Below are positions 1 through 12,609 of a stretch of 64,000 nucleotides of DNA, in pieces. Each line of letters opens with the position of its first letter. Positions within the stretch are counted from its first letter, which is position 1. Origin of the DNA: Lumbricus rubellus (taxonomy: Eukaryota > Annelida > Clitellata > Crassiclitellata > Lumbricidae). The translations under genes and the position numbers were made by a program. Location: NCBI GenBank assembly GCA_945859605.1, contig OX243822.1, forward strand, positions 25,143,185 through 25,207,184. Direction: 5' to 3'. The notes below the pieces were generated by a model. The model saw only the letters and a list, made by a program, of their open reading frames with translations, was not told the origin of the DNA and did no database searches.

Positions 1-129
1 GAGGTTCCTTCTGTTGTGGTCCTTACGAAAAAGTCAGAGACTTCGAAGTACCAGAACGTATCGCTAAAATCGAGGTTACACGAATTGAAAACGGGGTCTA
101 TATCCAAGTCGACATTGTTTTTTTCTTAC

Positions 130-211
130 CATTGAAACAAGGCGTAAACTGTAATGATTATGATGAGCAGAATGATGAGGCAGCAAATCACGATACCTGC
201 GACGGGCGTTT
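130..211 (-). CDS. Gene A transmembrane exon
   Basis: This 82-nt exon has an acceptor CCTACAG and donor GTAAGA on the minus strand. It reads as 26 codons plus split codons (phase 1 in, phase 2 out). It encodes a hydrophobic helix with core AGIVICCLIILLIIIITVYA, followed by LFQW. Length and phases match the TM exons of genes D and E. Unlike those, it lacks the basic YRR stop-transfer ending. Confidence 0.65.
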
Positions 212-3098
212 CTGTAGGACACAGAACAGAATAATTATTCATAATTATTGTTAGAATAACTTGCTATAAAGCTATCACTTGACAATAGCGGTTTTATCCT
301 GAAAACCTAATAATTCCAGTGTATAATGGAAAGTAGGCTGCTGATCATAAAATGACCATTACATTTCCTATGATGTATACAGTTTTCTTCAGAATCATCT
401 GTTCTGGAAATCTTCTTTCATATTCTCAATCTATCTATAATTTTATAGGTTGTGTTGAAAAATGTAGGCTACTTTTTTGTGCATTCCAGACATGCCTGTA
501 TACAGTGTATAGTCCTGCATGCACTTAGTGCAGATTGCAAGACGTGAATGCAAAAGATTTTGCACGGGAACGCCTGTGCATGCTATAGTGTCGTTGAATA
601 TTGGCAGAACTGACGATAAAGAAATCTTGAATATGCGGCATAGGCCTACAGACGCGTTAAAATCAGTTTGTGTATACATTGATACTCAATGAGTGTGTAG
701 AATTGGTATGGCGTATAATTAACAATAGAATGTGATAATGCTGACCATTGCAGTGCTGTGAAACTCATTTGAAACCTTAACCTGAGCCAAATCACTTGCT
801 CGGGCACATAAATTAACCAAACAGTTAGGTGCGGAATTGCAGGCAGGACTCTCTGTTTCTGCGCTATATAGGCCTAGCCTAAATGCCTAATCTGCTGGAT
901 CATGGACGTAGACGTTCACTTTCTACATCTCGCAATTTCGTACATTTGTTTTTTTCATCAAACAATTCTCCATGTTTTTGCGAGGATGTCTGAGAATTAT
1001 TTTGTGCACATGGTTGTCACTATGACTGTGATCGTCAAATATGGCGATCATTCATCGAATCTTTGTGTTTCAGCGAGAAAAATGCCGCCATATCTCTCCC
1101 CAGTCAACCCTGCCGACCTTTTACCTTATCGTCATCGGAATCAGTTTGAGTTATCAGCACAGTGGGTTCTTATTCCGCAAGCAGTAGGCTCTTCGATTAG
1201 TTAGAACACATAACATACTCTTCACTAGAATTGAGCACAGCCACTCTTACTTATTTTCTGAGTACTCGGACTCGACTATACAAATGACATCAGTGGACCA
1301 AAATCAACTACGCTACATGTAGGCCTACATGTATGCTGTTGTTTCGCATAATTATGCCTATTCATTTTCCACTGCAGAATTTCCTTGTTCGATGTTCATA
1401 GTAAAATTGCCAGGCCTAGAGAACTGGTACACTTCCGCAATGTTTGAATTTTGCGATGAATCCTACATGCGCGTTGAAGTTTTGTGGGTTAGAACCGAAA
1501 GTTGATATCTGCGGGTATTCGACTGGATAATTGTAGTATAGGCCTATTTGTTACATAGTTTGTTAGCAAAAACCGAGCTATGCGGGTAGAAAAATATGTA
1601 ACTATAGATGTCGTCGCTTCACAACATCCTAGTCAATGTCAACTTTGTTTGAAGTCTTTGATTGATTTGCAAGCCCAGACAAGTAGCATAGAAATATGGC
1701 TAGAAGCTATGAGGCTAAGCCCCCCCCCTAAGAAGGCCGGGGAAAAATTCACGAGATTTTCAACATCCGAAAGAAAAATGGTGTGTTTTCATGAGATTTC
1801 AGCCAAAGGACTGAAAAAGTCATCAACTTTATGGCCGGAAAATGGTCTTCCGAAATTTGGTCGATGAAAATGTTGCTGGTGACACGAAACGGAGTATCCC
1901 CCCTGAAAGCTATCCATGGGGATGAATTAATCTATGCCCCGGATGGAATTAACCGGTCTATAGCCTACTATCCGGGGGATAGACCAATCTATCCCTTTTT
2001 TTAAAATGCGTACAATTAACATTTGTATGCTCTAATCAAATTTTGAAGTGACTCTAATTGTTTTAAGTGTCCTAAGCAATGTACAGAGAAAGGCAACTAG
2101 AATTTATTTAGTGACTATGGTGACTTTAAGTGTTTAAAAAGTTTTAAGTGCTCTAGAACCAAAGCAAAAAATTATCTAGTAGGAATAAACATACCTGCCA
2201 GTGTCATTGTTCAAAACAAGGCAGATGAAAATCAATATGCCAAAAAAAATACACGCGGAAGTGGCTTTTTCGAGTTTTCTTCATTTGGGGGGGGGGGGTA
2301 CAATTAATACGGGTTATACTCTATTTCGTGACACCGGCTCAAGTTATTTTTTAGCCCCAAAGACACTGAAACCAAACCCCGCCCATGACCAACACTATCA
2401 TCATCGCAACTATCACAGCTGCTGCCGCCATCATCAATGTTTCATGATTTACCCGGTACGAATAATACAATTTTTAGACGGCCAGTCTTTATCTACATCT
2501 CTGAAGCAAATCTAATTAGTTTGCCTGAAGATGCGCTCAATTAATATATAAAAAGCAATTAAAATTATCTTCTTCCATTTATGCCTTACCGTACTGTCTA
2601 GATGCCGTTAAACAGAAGAAGCGTGATTCGTGATGCTGTTTACAGTAGGAACGGTGATGGGAGTATAATTACACAAGGCACCATAAAATTATAATGTCTT
2701 ACAATAGTTATAATTATACACATATATAATTTTTTTTTTTTGAGCCAACACACAAACATGATACAATTATGGCAGTAAACAATTCTTTAACATAATTTGG
2801 TTAAAACGGGGAGACCCAGAAGGGATACATATAGGCCTACTATACATCTATGTATACATGCACGTTTTGCATATTCATATAAAATATAAGCTTATAATTA
2901 TACGCATAAATTCGCTTGTGTTAACAATGTACAAAAATGATGCTTTATTCTCTTGCAATAAAGAGCTCACATTCTGCATACCATACAACTTATGTCTGTA
3001 TTCAGTCGCCATTCGTTTCTGTATTCGAAACATTATATTATTGGAGTATATGTAATTGTAAGCTTATGTATAAATTGTATATATTATAAGTAAATTAC
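212..3098. other. Intron of gene A, no coding exon recognised
   Basis: The interval between the TM exon and the nearest stalk exon has no recognisable exon on either strand. Around 1710-1880 it holds an inverted copy of a sequence module shared by several hAT-like elements in this window (see the 3431-3821 entry). Near 2283 there is a G homopolymer. I see nothing else. Confidence 0.4.
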
Positions 3099-3167
3099 CA
3101 TCGGGATCAGCAACGTGGCTAATATCGACACCGTTTGACTGCTCGTCTGCAGTTGAGTAAATCACAT
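3099..3167 (-). CDS. Gene A stalk exon 2
   Basis: This 69-nt exon has acceptor TTAACAG and donor GTAATT, phase 1-1, with 22 full codons (VIYSTADEQSNGVDISHVAD...). The acidic ADEQSN stretch resembles the SDDQS and TDDQSD cores of the stalk exons in genes B and D. Its position, immediately before the TM exon, fits a membrane-proximal stalk. Confidence 0.5.
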
Positions 3168-3430
3168 CTGTTAACCAACAAATGCAATCATAAATTACGC
3201 TGCGTAACAAATTTCAACTTTTTGTTTGTTCCTATGTATTAAGTGTTTTTTCATAATTGCTCCTGCCTAAAAAAATGGCCATCATTCCCCAGTAACTTTG
3301 CTTTTGTGACCAGTAGATTGATAATGTGGAAATTTAGCTAATCTTTCGGACTATTCAATAGAAATTCAGCAATAGGCTAATTAGGAACTATTGATATTTG
3401 TTTCGTTTGCATGTGTGGCGGACCATAGAG

Positions 3431-3821
3431 CAGGGCTGTTTTAAATGAATTTCTATAATTGCACAACCACAACTCTTTAATCTATATAGCCTACTATTAT
3501 ATAGTGCCCTTTGACCCGAAAATTCCCGACGACCTTTTTTAAGTCATTCGCCCAAAAAATTCTAAAAAGGTACGAAGTTCCTTGCTGTAAAAATAATCTG
3601 ATGACCTTCTTTCTTAAAGTCCTTCTCCCTAACTTAGGCTACCCAAATGCACACAACGTAATCTTTTACCGTATTTTTACTGAACAACCCTTTCGTTCCA
3701 TTTCTGTCCTCCGTGGTAAATGACCCCATATCGGATGACAGTGACCCTTGACTGTTTTTCACTGCACAAATTCATTTACAACTGCACATTTTGTGTACAA
3801 ATGCAGGTTAAAGAAGCCCTA
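3431..3821. mobile_element. Non-autonomous hAT-like element, 8-bp TSD
   Basis: The terminal inverted repeats begin CAGGGCTGTTTTAAA on the left and, reverse-complemented, TAGGGCTTCTTTAA on the right. CCATAGAG is duplicated on both sides (3423-3430 and 3822-3829). No transposase ORF is present. The same family occurs at 8620-9103. The interior carries the module CGACGACCTTTTTTAAGTC that recurs in several other hAT-like elements here. Confidence 0.75.
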
Positions 3822-3937
3822 CCATAGAGCGTGAGGCCCTGTTGAGCCGAACATGTTGAGCATGTCTTTATTCGCCACTGTCATTCGTGTCTACTATTAC
3901 ACCCATACTTTTAAGTGTAAAAGCATACGTGAATTAC

Positions 3938-4036
3938 CCTGCATCGTGGTTTGTATCTCATAGGTCATTGTTTCTAATTCGTGGCTGTGGCCTTGGACTT
4001 CTGGTGATGGTTCGTCAGTTGAACCTGTCGTATCAT
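3938..4036 (-). CDS. Gene A stalk exon 1
   Basis: This 99-nt exon has acceptor TTTGCTTGCAG and donor GTAATTC, phase 1-1, with 32 full codons. It reads DTTGSTDEPSPEVQGHSHEL and continues with ETMTYEIQTTMQ. It is hydrophilic and rich in Ser, Thr and acidic residues, without cysteine, consistent with an extended stalk. A diverged duplicate lies about 350 bp upstream (4309-4424). Confidence 0.55.
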
Positions 4037-4308
4037 CTGCAAGCAAATACAATCTTCAGTAGCCTAATAATAATCGCTAGCGATGCTCATCATTGGTAAA
4101 AGCTCAATTACGATATCAGGCAGATCACAGGAAAACGTGTAAGCTTACAAGCGTCAGGGCGATGTTGGTATAGAGTTTGGACGTTGGCACTAATTGCTGA
4201 TAGTTCAACCTAATTGTACCCACAATGGTGCCTGCATTTCAGTCGCCATTCGTGTCTGTATTCGAGACTTTACTTTTAAGGTCCATTAATTATGAATACA
4301 TGAATTAC

Positions 4309-4424
4309 CACGGATTGCGATCTCTGCCTCATCAGTTTTTTATTCCTAACCACTGTATCCAGGGATGGTGCTAAGGTCTCTCTCTCTTCTGGCTGTTTGT
4401 CTGGAGTAGAGACAGTCGAATGTT
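4309..4424 (-). pseudogene. Diverged duplicate of gene A stalk exon
   Basis: The flanks and body align by eye with 3938-4036, including the repeated GTAATTCA donor context and the upstream CATTCGTGTCT segment. It starts after an acceptor TTCGTAG and is open for 38 codons (HSTVSTPDKQPEERETL...). The donor falls in phase 0 instead of phase 1, so it would break the frame if spliced like its neighbours. It may be a decayed exon copy or use another splice site. Confidence 0.35.
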
Positions 4425-4741
4425 CTACGAATAAATGCAATCCTAGGGGACCAGAGTCGCAAATTTTGCGGTAGGCCTACCAATAGATTAAACTCGATTG
4501 AGATGACATTCACCTCTTGAGATAATTAAAAAAGTCGATGGACCGATGATTTTTTAGATGTTAACAATACATGTAACTCCTGAGAGAACTACGTCTATTG
4601 GTCCAACAGTGGGTGCGTATTGAGAGACTCTTAATACACCTCATTGTCAGCTTTGGACCCACTGTGACCCAACATGCTGACATTGCGACATCTAAACGCT
4701 GAAAAGATGTTAAGTAGCCGAAGTATGCATTAATATTGCAT

Positions 4742-4962
4742 TGAGATCCCGTCTAGCTAGCCCGGAGGGCTAGCCAATGGGGATGAAGTGTTAGCGACTT
4801 CATTTTCAAGGCCTCGGCATATGAGGGCGGTGGCCAATCCTCTCCCTCACCGTCTCATTATCCACTGACCGTGAGGTCAGTGTACTCATCATAGCTGAGT
4901 CGGCTAGTGGAATTGAACCCGACCTCGACAGTCCAGCGCGCTAACCACTGTACTATCCCCCT
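4742..4962 (-). mobile_element. tRNA-derived SINE (family copy 1)
   Basis: The sequence matches 21066-21340 over most of its length (shared GTGTTAGCGACTTCATTTTC and CTCACCGTCTCATTATCCAC). Near its right end, reverse-complemented, it has a pol III B-box-like GGTTCAATTCC. It is flanked on both sides by TTAATATTGCATT. This is either a 13-bp target duplication or the result of landing inside the neighbouring 21-bp tandem array. Confidence 0.6.
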
Positions 4963-5070
4963 TAATATTGCATTATTGACCCTTAATATTGCATTATGGA
5001 CCCTTAATATTGCATTATGGACCCTTAATATTGCATTATGGACCCTTAATATTGCATTATGGACCCTTAA
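4963..5070. repeat. 21-bp minisatellite
   Basis: About five tandem copies of a 21-bp unit, CCCTTAATATTGCATTATGGA with one or two substitutions. An extra partial unit on the far side of the SINE at 4742-4962 suggests the SINE inserted into the array. Confidence 0.8.
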
Positions 5071-5382
5071 ATTGTACCGGAACTGAAAAAAACGATGCTC
5101 GGATCCTGGAACTCGGATCCAATCTCAATTTGCATTATTGACACAATCATGGTATGAACCTGGTTGCCAATTTAGAGAAGCCTTTACCGTTTTTTGGCTA
5201 GACGACACCTAGATGTACCCATTGTAACTATGTTGACGTCAAAATAATATTGACGGCTGAATGACACCACCGTCAATACGATGCATGCTATCACTATTGC
5301 TGTATTGCTGTGGAGTAATAATTATACAAGCAGTGACTAGACACGGTGAAACTCAGTTTTAAAAGCTCATGTAAACACTGAC

Positions 5383-5473
5383 CAGCATTGACTGATGCAC
5401 TTCCTCTGTAGCACAGGATGATGGCGACCACCTGTAGGATGGACCAGTATCGACATCCATCTGTGAATCCCAT
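5383..5473 (-). CDS. Gene A signal-peptide exon
   Basis: A start ATG on the minus strand opens 30 codons plus one base (phase 1 donor GTCAGT). The protein begins MGFTDG, followed by CRYWSILQVVAIILCYRG and SASVNAG. This is a hydrophobic signal sequence with a plausible cleavage site after the SA/NA small residues. The core is nearly identical to the signal exons of genes B (17984) and C (29031), which fixes the start and strand. Exon lengths are 91, 91 and 94 nt. Confidence 0.65.
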
Positions 5474-6530
5474 GTTGCTTACCTAAGATGATAACACAAT
5501 AAACACTGCTCTTCAAAACGTCAGTAATTTGTAAATGCATTGTTCACTCATAATTATATCAATTAAGTTATTCAAACATTATTAGGATTATATCCAACCA
5601 TTCATTCCTTTACTCGTTCCGACATTAGTTCATTTATGTTTCACGTTCATCAATTTTACTGTTCTACAGAATTTGTTGTTCTTTGATGTACCCGTAGGCT
5701 ATAATTATTCAATCTGTAGGGCCAGTAGGCGACATTAATATAACATTCGTTGCTAGACGTATAGGCTACCTTTAACTTTATCCACCTTTCAATCAGAGAT
5801 AAGAGCGAACAAGCAGCTTTCCTTATACATCTAAAACAGTTCGCATCAATTTCAGGAAGTTAAAGTTTCAGTGCAACATTACATATCAAAATGTTGGTAA
5901 CACAAATGCATTCCCATGCAACTGACAAAAAAATCAGCAATATTTAATGACAATCTAGCCTAAAGTCATTAGGCCTACTGTCAATTTGAATTTATACAAC
6001 CACTCAAAATCCGGTTCGCGGACACCAGCAGTTTTACATTGTATAATATAATTATTAAAATTTATGCATACATACATATAATTATCTGCATTCTCGCTTG
6101 CTCTATTTCCCGCTGTCTGCTTTACGGTCTGTCTCATCGTCTTTCTGTCTCTATATCCATAATATATCTCTTTCTGTATCTGTTTCTGCGTGTATCTCTT
6201 TCTATCATGTAAACACTTAAAAATCTCGACATAGGGGCACCAATGGACTTCGTTATATAAAGTTCTGACAATCAGTCTATCTCGTTATACACTGCCCTGT
6301 GGTATTAATACTGTACGCTTATCCTAATCTGGGTGACTGACGGCAGCCAATCACATGAAGACGAAAGCTTCTCTTCCATTCATCGATGTAAAGAAATACT
6401 TGGCATACAATTCGGGTTCCGTATTGGTTGCTGAGCCAAAAATTGCAATTAGCAAATTTTCATGAACCATTTGCGTGAACACGGAAGTACATGCATGTAC
6501 AGAAATAAAGTTATTTATTTTAAATTATAG
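5474..6530. other. 5' flank of gene A, nothing recognised
   Basis: This AT-rich sequence upstream of the gene A start has no ORF or exon I can support, and no clear TATA box or other promoter element I would stand behind. Confidence 0.3.
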
Positions 6531-6539
6531 TTGTTGTGT

Positions 6540-6673
6540 CATCTTCTTCATTATCATAATTATCATAATCGTGACTATAGGCAATTATCATCGAAAACCA
6601 CCGACTTTCTCATGGAGGCCATGGACGATATTGTCATTGTCGTCGTCGTCGTCATCATCATTGCCATCATCAT

Positions 6674-6704
<31 letters not shown>

Positions 6705-6890
6705 GTCGTCATCATTCACTCATCATCATCGTCGTCGTCATCGTCATCATCGTCATCGTCATTACCATCGTCATCAACAACACATTAATCACCATCATCG
6801 TAATCATCACAATCATCATCCTCATCGTCATAATCACGATCATCATAAGCATCGTAATCACCATCATCTCCGTGATAAGCATATTGGCAA
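6540..6890. repeat. CAT/CGT trinucleotide microsatellite
   Basis: An interrupted (CAT)n/(CGT)n tract. The His-rich, Ser-rich and Met-rich ORFs that overlap it are translations of the repeat, not genes. Similar (ATC)n tracts in this window sit at the 3' ends of SINE-like elements, which is a plausible origin. Confidence 0.85.
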
Positions 6891-8619
6891 TCAATATAAT
6901 CGGGTACACAACCATCACTGCTGTACCCACATGAACCTATTGTTTTCGCAGATACAACGGCGACGAGGAGTAGGCTTATAACATTTTCAGCAGAAATACA
7001 TCAATGTGGAAGTTATTACGAATCGTCTTAAGATGAGACATACTTCCAAGTACTCTATTTCATTTTTTGAACGGTATGGTATCTATGAATTTATGAAGCG
7101 CTTCTCACAGTGCACACCACTCAGAGGCACTCCCAGTGTGATAAAAGGAAAAGAAAGTAGTCATAAGACGGCGAAAAGATATGATTCGGGTATCAGCCAG
7201 TAACAAAGAAAGCGTTTACTCCGACAGTGGATTAAACAGTGCAGGGCAAATGATGGCAAAAGCTCGAGTTTTGACTGAAGCAGTTCTTGCTCACAAGATA
7301 AGGAGATACTGTCTGTCACGCGAACACAGTGGATGAAGAGAGGATGTTAAAGTCGGTAGGCGAATGAGATCACGTAGGTAATCTGACGGTAGATCAGGGT
7401 TACACCGGTGAATTATAATAGTAAGAACCTGGATATGGGTAGGCCTATATTGAAGCAGTGAAGGTGATCAAAAATGAAGAAAGTGATGTGAGAGTAGCGA
7501 GAATGTAGGAAATTAGTCTGGCTATTGCCCGACATTATTATGTGCACAATTGCGTTTCGAGTGTCTGGTTATGCGTGAGTGTGAGTTACTGTGGATCCGA
7601 ATTTGTGGTCTGGCCACATTACGGTGTCGTATCAGTCAGACACCATGCGTTTTCAGGAAAACCTGAGCCAATTAGAAATCTCAAAGCAGTTTCGTACGTC
7701 ATAAAAGGGCGCGTTTTCGATTCATCAACTCGGAAAAAGGTATCCAGCCATAATGCTCGTGTACATAATGGATTTGTTGAGTTATTAATTAATTGGTAAT
7801 TTATGACATACTTTAGCGATGACTTGTGTATTGGTCTGTATATCCGATGATTTATTCGTAGTTCAGCTATTGATAGATAGGTTGTGGGTGGGAGGGCAAG
7901 TTAGGGATAGGGACCGAGCTGTGAGATAGTAAGGTGAGGACAGGAAAAATATAGATTCTAATCTAATGGCTTAATGAGAGATAATGAATACAGAGTACAA
8001 TTATAGACTATTATACAAGTAATTTTACAGAGTAAATGAAGATGCAGGTTATTCTTCAAAAAATTTCAAGACCATGCATTATTGATGAATAGGTAAATGG
8101 GTACTGAAAAGGGAAGACGCTGGAGACAGAACAACATGGAGATAAAGAATCCGAGTGGCTCACCCCTCCTCAGCGAGGGATTAATCCTAGCCAGAAGGAA
8201 CAGAAAGGTAAATGGATACTGTTCTGCAAAAAGTTTTCGATGCAAATTATAATAATTATGTGAAGCTCAATGAAGAGACCTAACATCGAGTGGAATATGT
8301 TGACGTCGGACATGTTGAAATTGCACAAACTATCAATCGATATAAAATTGATCTCACTTAGATTTATACTGGAGCATAACCAATAAGACAACGCCACACC
8401 GGCGCAGCAATTGATGCGCTGGGAGACAGTGTTAACTGAAGCAACAGTCAATTTGGAGATACACCCAATTAGCCGGGCTAATAGTAGAGCGAAAGAATAG
8501 GATTTATTCGGGCCATCAATACGCACAGTAGGCTACTATTCGTCGGTTTAGTCGGGCTATTCGTATGGAACATTCTCGTTATTCTTGTATTTTACTGTAC
8601 ATCTTTCTGTATACAGAAC

Positions 8620-9103
8620 CAGGGCTTTTTAAACATGCAGTTGCACAAAATGTATAACTCTAAATGGATTTGTGCAGTTGTAGAAGCACTGGCCTAGTTA
8701 GCTACACCGGTAGGCGAGAGCGGCATTCGTCTGTTGGATAAAACGGACTGCGGTTCAAGCCCCGGGCTGGGAGTTGACACACAGAGATTTAGATATCTCG
8801 GGCTAGCACGTGTGGGACGCGGTGGCGCAAGCTGCTGCGGAGCGACCTTGGGCAAGTTGCTTACCCATCATTGTCTGTGGGGAAGGCAACGGGAAACCAC
8901 CTCACTCATCTCATCCCCAGGGGCGTAATGCCAATGAACCTGTCTACGGGCAGAGAACCATCATCATCAGAAGCACGTCTATAAGTTAAAACTAGCAAAA
9001 AGGTCATTGTCCTCCGATTGGAAGTAATTTACCATGGAGGTTGGGAAAGGAAAGATTGTCATGCAATTTTGTGCAGTTCTAAATTTGTTTAAAAACAGCC
9101 CTG
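8620..9103. mobile_element. Non-autonomous hAT-like element, 8-bp TSD, with nested SINE
   Basis: The termini are CAGGGCTTTTTAAACATGCA and, reverse-complemented at the right end, CAGGGCTGTTTTTAAACAAA. The TSD TACAGAAC lies at 8612-8619 and 9104-9111. The paralogous unit at about 12570 has TACAGAAC once, followed directly by the same downstream sequence, so the empty site is preserved in this window. It is the same family as 3431-3821. A SINE is inserted at 8690-8968. Confidence 0.85.
8690..8968 (+). mobile_element. tRNA-type SINE nested in hAT element
   Basis: It contains a B-box-like GGTTCAAGCCCC, the segment GACCTTGGGCAAGTTGCTTA (related to the SINE at 27178) and ends in a short (ATC)n run. 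The target duplication AGAAGCAC flanks it at 8682-8689 and 8969-8976. The overlapping 64-codon ORF is incidental. Confidence 0.7.
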
Positions 9104-9139
9104 TACAGAACTCAGAATGATGTCTGCGATCACTTACCT

Positions 9140-9480
9140 CCTTCCATACTTGCTTACGTGTTTCCGCAAGGCTGGAAGAAGAGTGGTCTCAGTACCGCTT
9201 TCTCGTACCCCTATTGTATAATCCTCGTTTTTCTGTGGTTGTCTTGGTGGAATGGAATCGCCTCCCTCTTGAGCTGCGACTGTTCACAACTCCAGCTTTT
9301 CTCTGACAAATCGTGTAAGCACTTCAAAAACTATTCCTTTTTGACCATTTTGGAGTTAAGAATAATATTATAATTATAATAATACGACTATTTATATAGC
9401 GCCGTCGATCAGCCGAGGCCGAAGGAAAGGGCGCTGCACAAGAGTTAGGAGCACCTCTGAGTTGTTTTCTTGAAGAGGAG
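9140..9480 (+). pseudogene. LINE reverse-transcriptase C-terminal remnant (copy 1)
   Basis: Read across frames, this encodes the typical end of a CR1/L2-type LINE ORF2: a WNRLPLELRLFTTP-like stretch (family pattern WNxLPxxLR), then DKSCKHFKNYSF (family pattern FKxxLKxxLF). Several frame breaks make it dead. A second copy lies at 12610-12890 as part of the tandem duplication. It continues into a dispersed-repeat tail containing TTTATATAGCGCCG. Confidence 0.55.
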
Positions 9481-10079
9481 CAACATAAATACTCGAATGA
9501 ATAAAATTATATTAAATTAATATTGATTTATTTTTGAAACGACGTAATCACGATTGTCATGCAATTTATTGTGACGTCGTTTGCTAATCAAGCATAGGAC
9601 TACTTATGACGTCTATGCTGTGGTTCATTTATCAAGTAGGCCTAATGTCAAATAGCAGGAGACACCAATGTTTCCCGATCGCTAAGATTCGTCAAGTAAT
9701 CAAGTAAGTAGGTATATAATTTCCTGATACCAATTGCGCAGCAAAACATTTTGCACTGACTTGGGTCGGGATTATTATTATGTGAATCACTGAGAGGCGT
9801 TGTATGTACGTTCACTAACAATTATTCGTTTTAAGCAGGAATACATTAACTAAGGCCCAACCGAGCTTCTTTAACGGCCGATTAATTAGCGGCAGATAAT
9901 CGCTCTGGTCATGTCAAAATTTAAGCATCTTACGAATTGTATTGCGACGGCGGTACCGCACTTCGAGTGAGTGGTTGTGCGCAATTGTGATTGTGAGTTG
10001 TGACCGCAAATTTATGGTCAGGCCACATTGCGGTGTCGTATCAGTCAGACACCTTGCGTTTTCAGGAAAAACTGAGCCA

Positions 10080-11581
10080 CAGTGGCGGATTTAGTCCAGG
10101 CCCGGGGGGTCTGGTCGCCCCCCCCGTGCCCCTGTTTGGTAAGAAATGGCGCCCCCTCGGGCCCGGCCCGTATTTATTACTTAAACCTAAAATGTCCTTC
10201 ATGGAAAATAAATTCTCATACTTTTACCAGTGACTTTACGCAATCACACCATGAATTTGACGCTCATTGCAGACCTATTTTTATTTATTCCTATGGCGGC
10301 CATTGCTTATTTTTTGTTATTACCATGGCCCATTGCATCGATATGTATTGTAATATTATGATAATAATAATATATAGTTACTGGATAGCTTGTTGCCTAT
10401 GAAAGTTCGGATTATCGCTCACTCATGGATATCCGAGGATTCTTTGGGGCAAAGACTAGGATCCTCATGTCAAATCCCAAGATTCTCTGGGGAAAATCCC
10501 AGATTTCTAGAGGCTGAGGCAAATAGCAGCAAAGGATATAGGAGGCACAACAGTGACAACACTCCTCGCTTTAAAACCCAAATTTCTCAGCAATTACACA
10601 AAATTGTTTTAAAAGACCCTAGGAATTTTGAGTTGAGTGACATATAGGCCTAGGAGCCTACAAAACTATCAACTTAGCCTAACTATATTTTGCGGCGCCC
10701 GACCAGATCTCTTGAAATAATCTTCTGAAGTTGACGATTTCAGCATGACTTTATATACAAACAAGCACACGCATCCCTGACAGGAAGTCACGGGTGATTC
10801 GTCATATAAGTTATCCGAAGCTTTGGCTATCTACAGTAGTAATATATTAGTAGCCTACACATCAGTGGCCCATTGCCGCATTACGTATGTGAACAAATTC
10901 AACTTGCCGTTACACAAATTTTGGTAGACCTGAATCAAAATCCAATAAATAGCATTAATAAATATTTGATATACCGGTATATTTATATATATAAGCATAA
11001 ATGTATGTGACTCAAGTAGTCAAGCACTCAAGTTTTAAAAAGTTTCTGTTTTAGATATTCTTGATTCTGTTTGATGTAGGGCCTATTCGGCTAAATCGAT
11101 GAATTATAATTAGTTTACTGTTTTAAACTAGGCCTATGTAAGTACAGGCATAGGCGTCGGGGACATTTGAGAAGTGGGGGGGGGGCAAAAGTTTACTTGC
11201 CCAAAAAAATTTGCCCCCTTTTTTATTTTGAAAATTTCCGTCACTTTTTCACTCACTTTTTCCGCCCGAAAAGTCTGACGACCTTTTTTTTTATTCGTTC
11301 GTTTAAAATTGCCCGAAAATTTCCGTTACTTTTTCCGCCCTAAAAATCTGACGACCTTTTTTTACGACCTTTTTTTAGTCGTTCGGTCGAAATTTACCGA
11401 AAAATTTTACATAGATTTTTTATATTTTCCCTGGTCTGCTTGCCCGAAAACCAAACTTGCCCGAAATTTGGGGGGGGGGGCATTTGCCCCTCTGGAACCC
11501 CGTCTCCTACGAATATGAGTACAGGCGCCCTCTTGAAATTCTTCTCGACCCCCCGTGCAATAAAACCTAGATCCGCCACTG
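10080..11581. mobile_element. Non-autonomous hAT-like element (1.5 kb), 8-bp TSD
   Basis: The terminal inverted repeats are CAGTGGCGGATTTAG on the left and, reverse-complemented, CAGTGGCGGATCTAG on the right. The TSD CTGAGCCA lies at 10072-10079 and 11582-11589. The paralogous duplicate near 7663 reads through with a single CTGAGCCA, giving an empty-site control. No transposase is recognised. A smaller hAT-like element is nested at 11149-11517. Confidence 0.88.
11149..11517. mobile_element. Nested hAT-like element, 8-bp TSD
   Basis: It starts CATAGGCGTCGGGG and ends, reverse-complemented, CATATTCGTAGGAG. AGTACAGG is duplicated at 11141-11148 and 11518-11525. It contains two copies of the shared CTGACGACCTTTTTTT module and G-rich runs. 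It is related to the element at 33589-33787. Confidence 0.75.
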
Positions 11582-12609
11582 CTGAGCCAATTAGAAATCT
11601 CAAAGCCATTTTGTACGTCATAAAAAGGCGCCTTTTCGATTCATCAACTCGGAAAAAGATATTCAGTCATAATGCTCGTGAACATAATGGATTTGTTAGG
11701 CTATTAATTTATTGTTAGCTATGAAATACTTTAGCGATGACTTGTGTTTTCGGCTGTCTATCCCAATGATTTATTCGTAGTACAGCATGGAATATTGATG
11801 CGCATGTATAAAGGTTAGACTGTTGCGATTGCGCCTCTCATAACTGATATGCGTGTGTGCTGGTTTCGTGTCTATTGATAAAATAGGTTGCGGGTGGGAG
11901 GGCAAGTTAGGAATAGGGGTCCGAGCTGTAAGTTAGGACAGAAAAGAGATAAAGGCTTAATGAGAGATAACGAATAGCCTACAAAGTATAATATAGGCTA
12001 TTATTCAAGTAATTTGACGGAGTAAATGCATGAATCTTAAAGATATCAAGACCATGCATTATTGATGAATACATGTAGATAAATGGATACTGTTCTGCAC
12101 ATCTTGCAAATCTGATCGAGAGTAACCGAGTGTTTGTATGAGTATAACGTTTTCGATGCAAATTAGAATAATTATGTGAAGCTCAATGAAGAGACCCGAC
12201 ATCGAGTGGAATGTTGACGTCGGACATGTTGAAATTGCGCAAAAATATCAATCGATGGTCGTCCTTACAAAACTGATATCACTTAGTTTTATACTGGAGC
12301 ATAACCAATAGGCCTAAGACAACACCACACCGGCGCGCATATACCCAAATCCCAACTTTATTGTGCAGCAATATTCAGTGCGCTGGGAGACTCGACAGCG
12401 TTAGCTGAAACAAAAGTCAATTTGGAGATACGCGGCAATTAGCCGGGCTAATTGTAGAGCGAAAGAACAGGGTTTAGTCGGGCCATCAATACGCACCGTA
12501 CTATTCGTCGGTTTTGTCGGGCTATTCGTATGGAACATTTCCATTAATCTTGTATTTAATATTTATGTATACAGAACTCAGAGTGTTGTCTGCGACGGAG
12601 AATTGGAAT

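Larger units (their letters stand above)
130..5473 (-). other. Receptor gene A locus (partial, 3' end outside window)
   Basis: This is the gene model for the first member of the tandem receptor family. On the minus strand the exons are signal peptide (5473-5383), stalk (4036-3938), stalk (3167-3099) and transmembrane (211-130). The cytoplasmic-tail exon would lie before position 1. The ectodomain splice junctions I read are all phase 1, so the exons join in frame. I see no SUEL lectin exon in the 1.35 kb between the signal and first stalk exons. That space holds a diverged stalk-exon duplicate, a SINE and a minisatellite. The product would be a small type I membrane protein with a short ectodomain. 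Exons are called from splice signals and homology to genes B-E in this window. No transcript evidence was available. Confidence 0.6.

Noticed and set aside
1..129. Cytoplasmic-tail exon of gene A
   Set aside because: No acceptor followed by a basic KKR-type start is visible in the 129 bases before the window edge.
6475..6981. His/Ser/Pro-rich ORF of 168 codons
   Set aside because: It is a translation of a CAT/CGT microsatellite, with equivalent ORFs in other frames and on the other strand.
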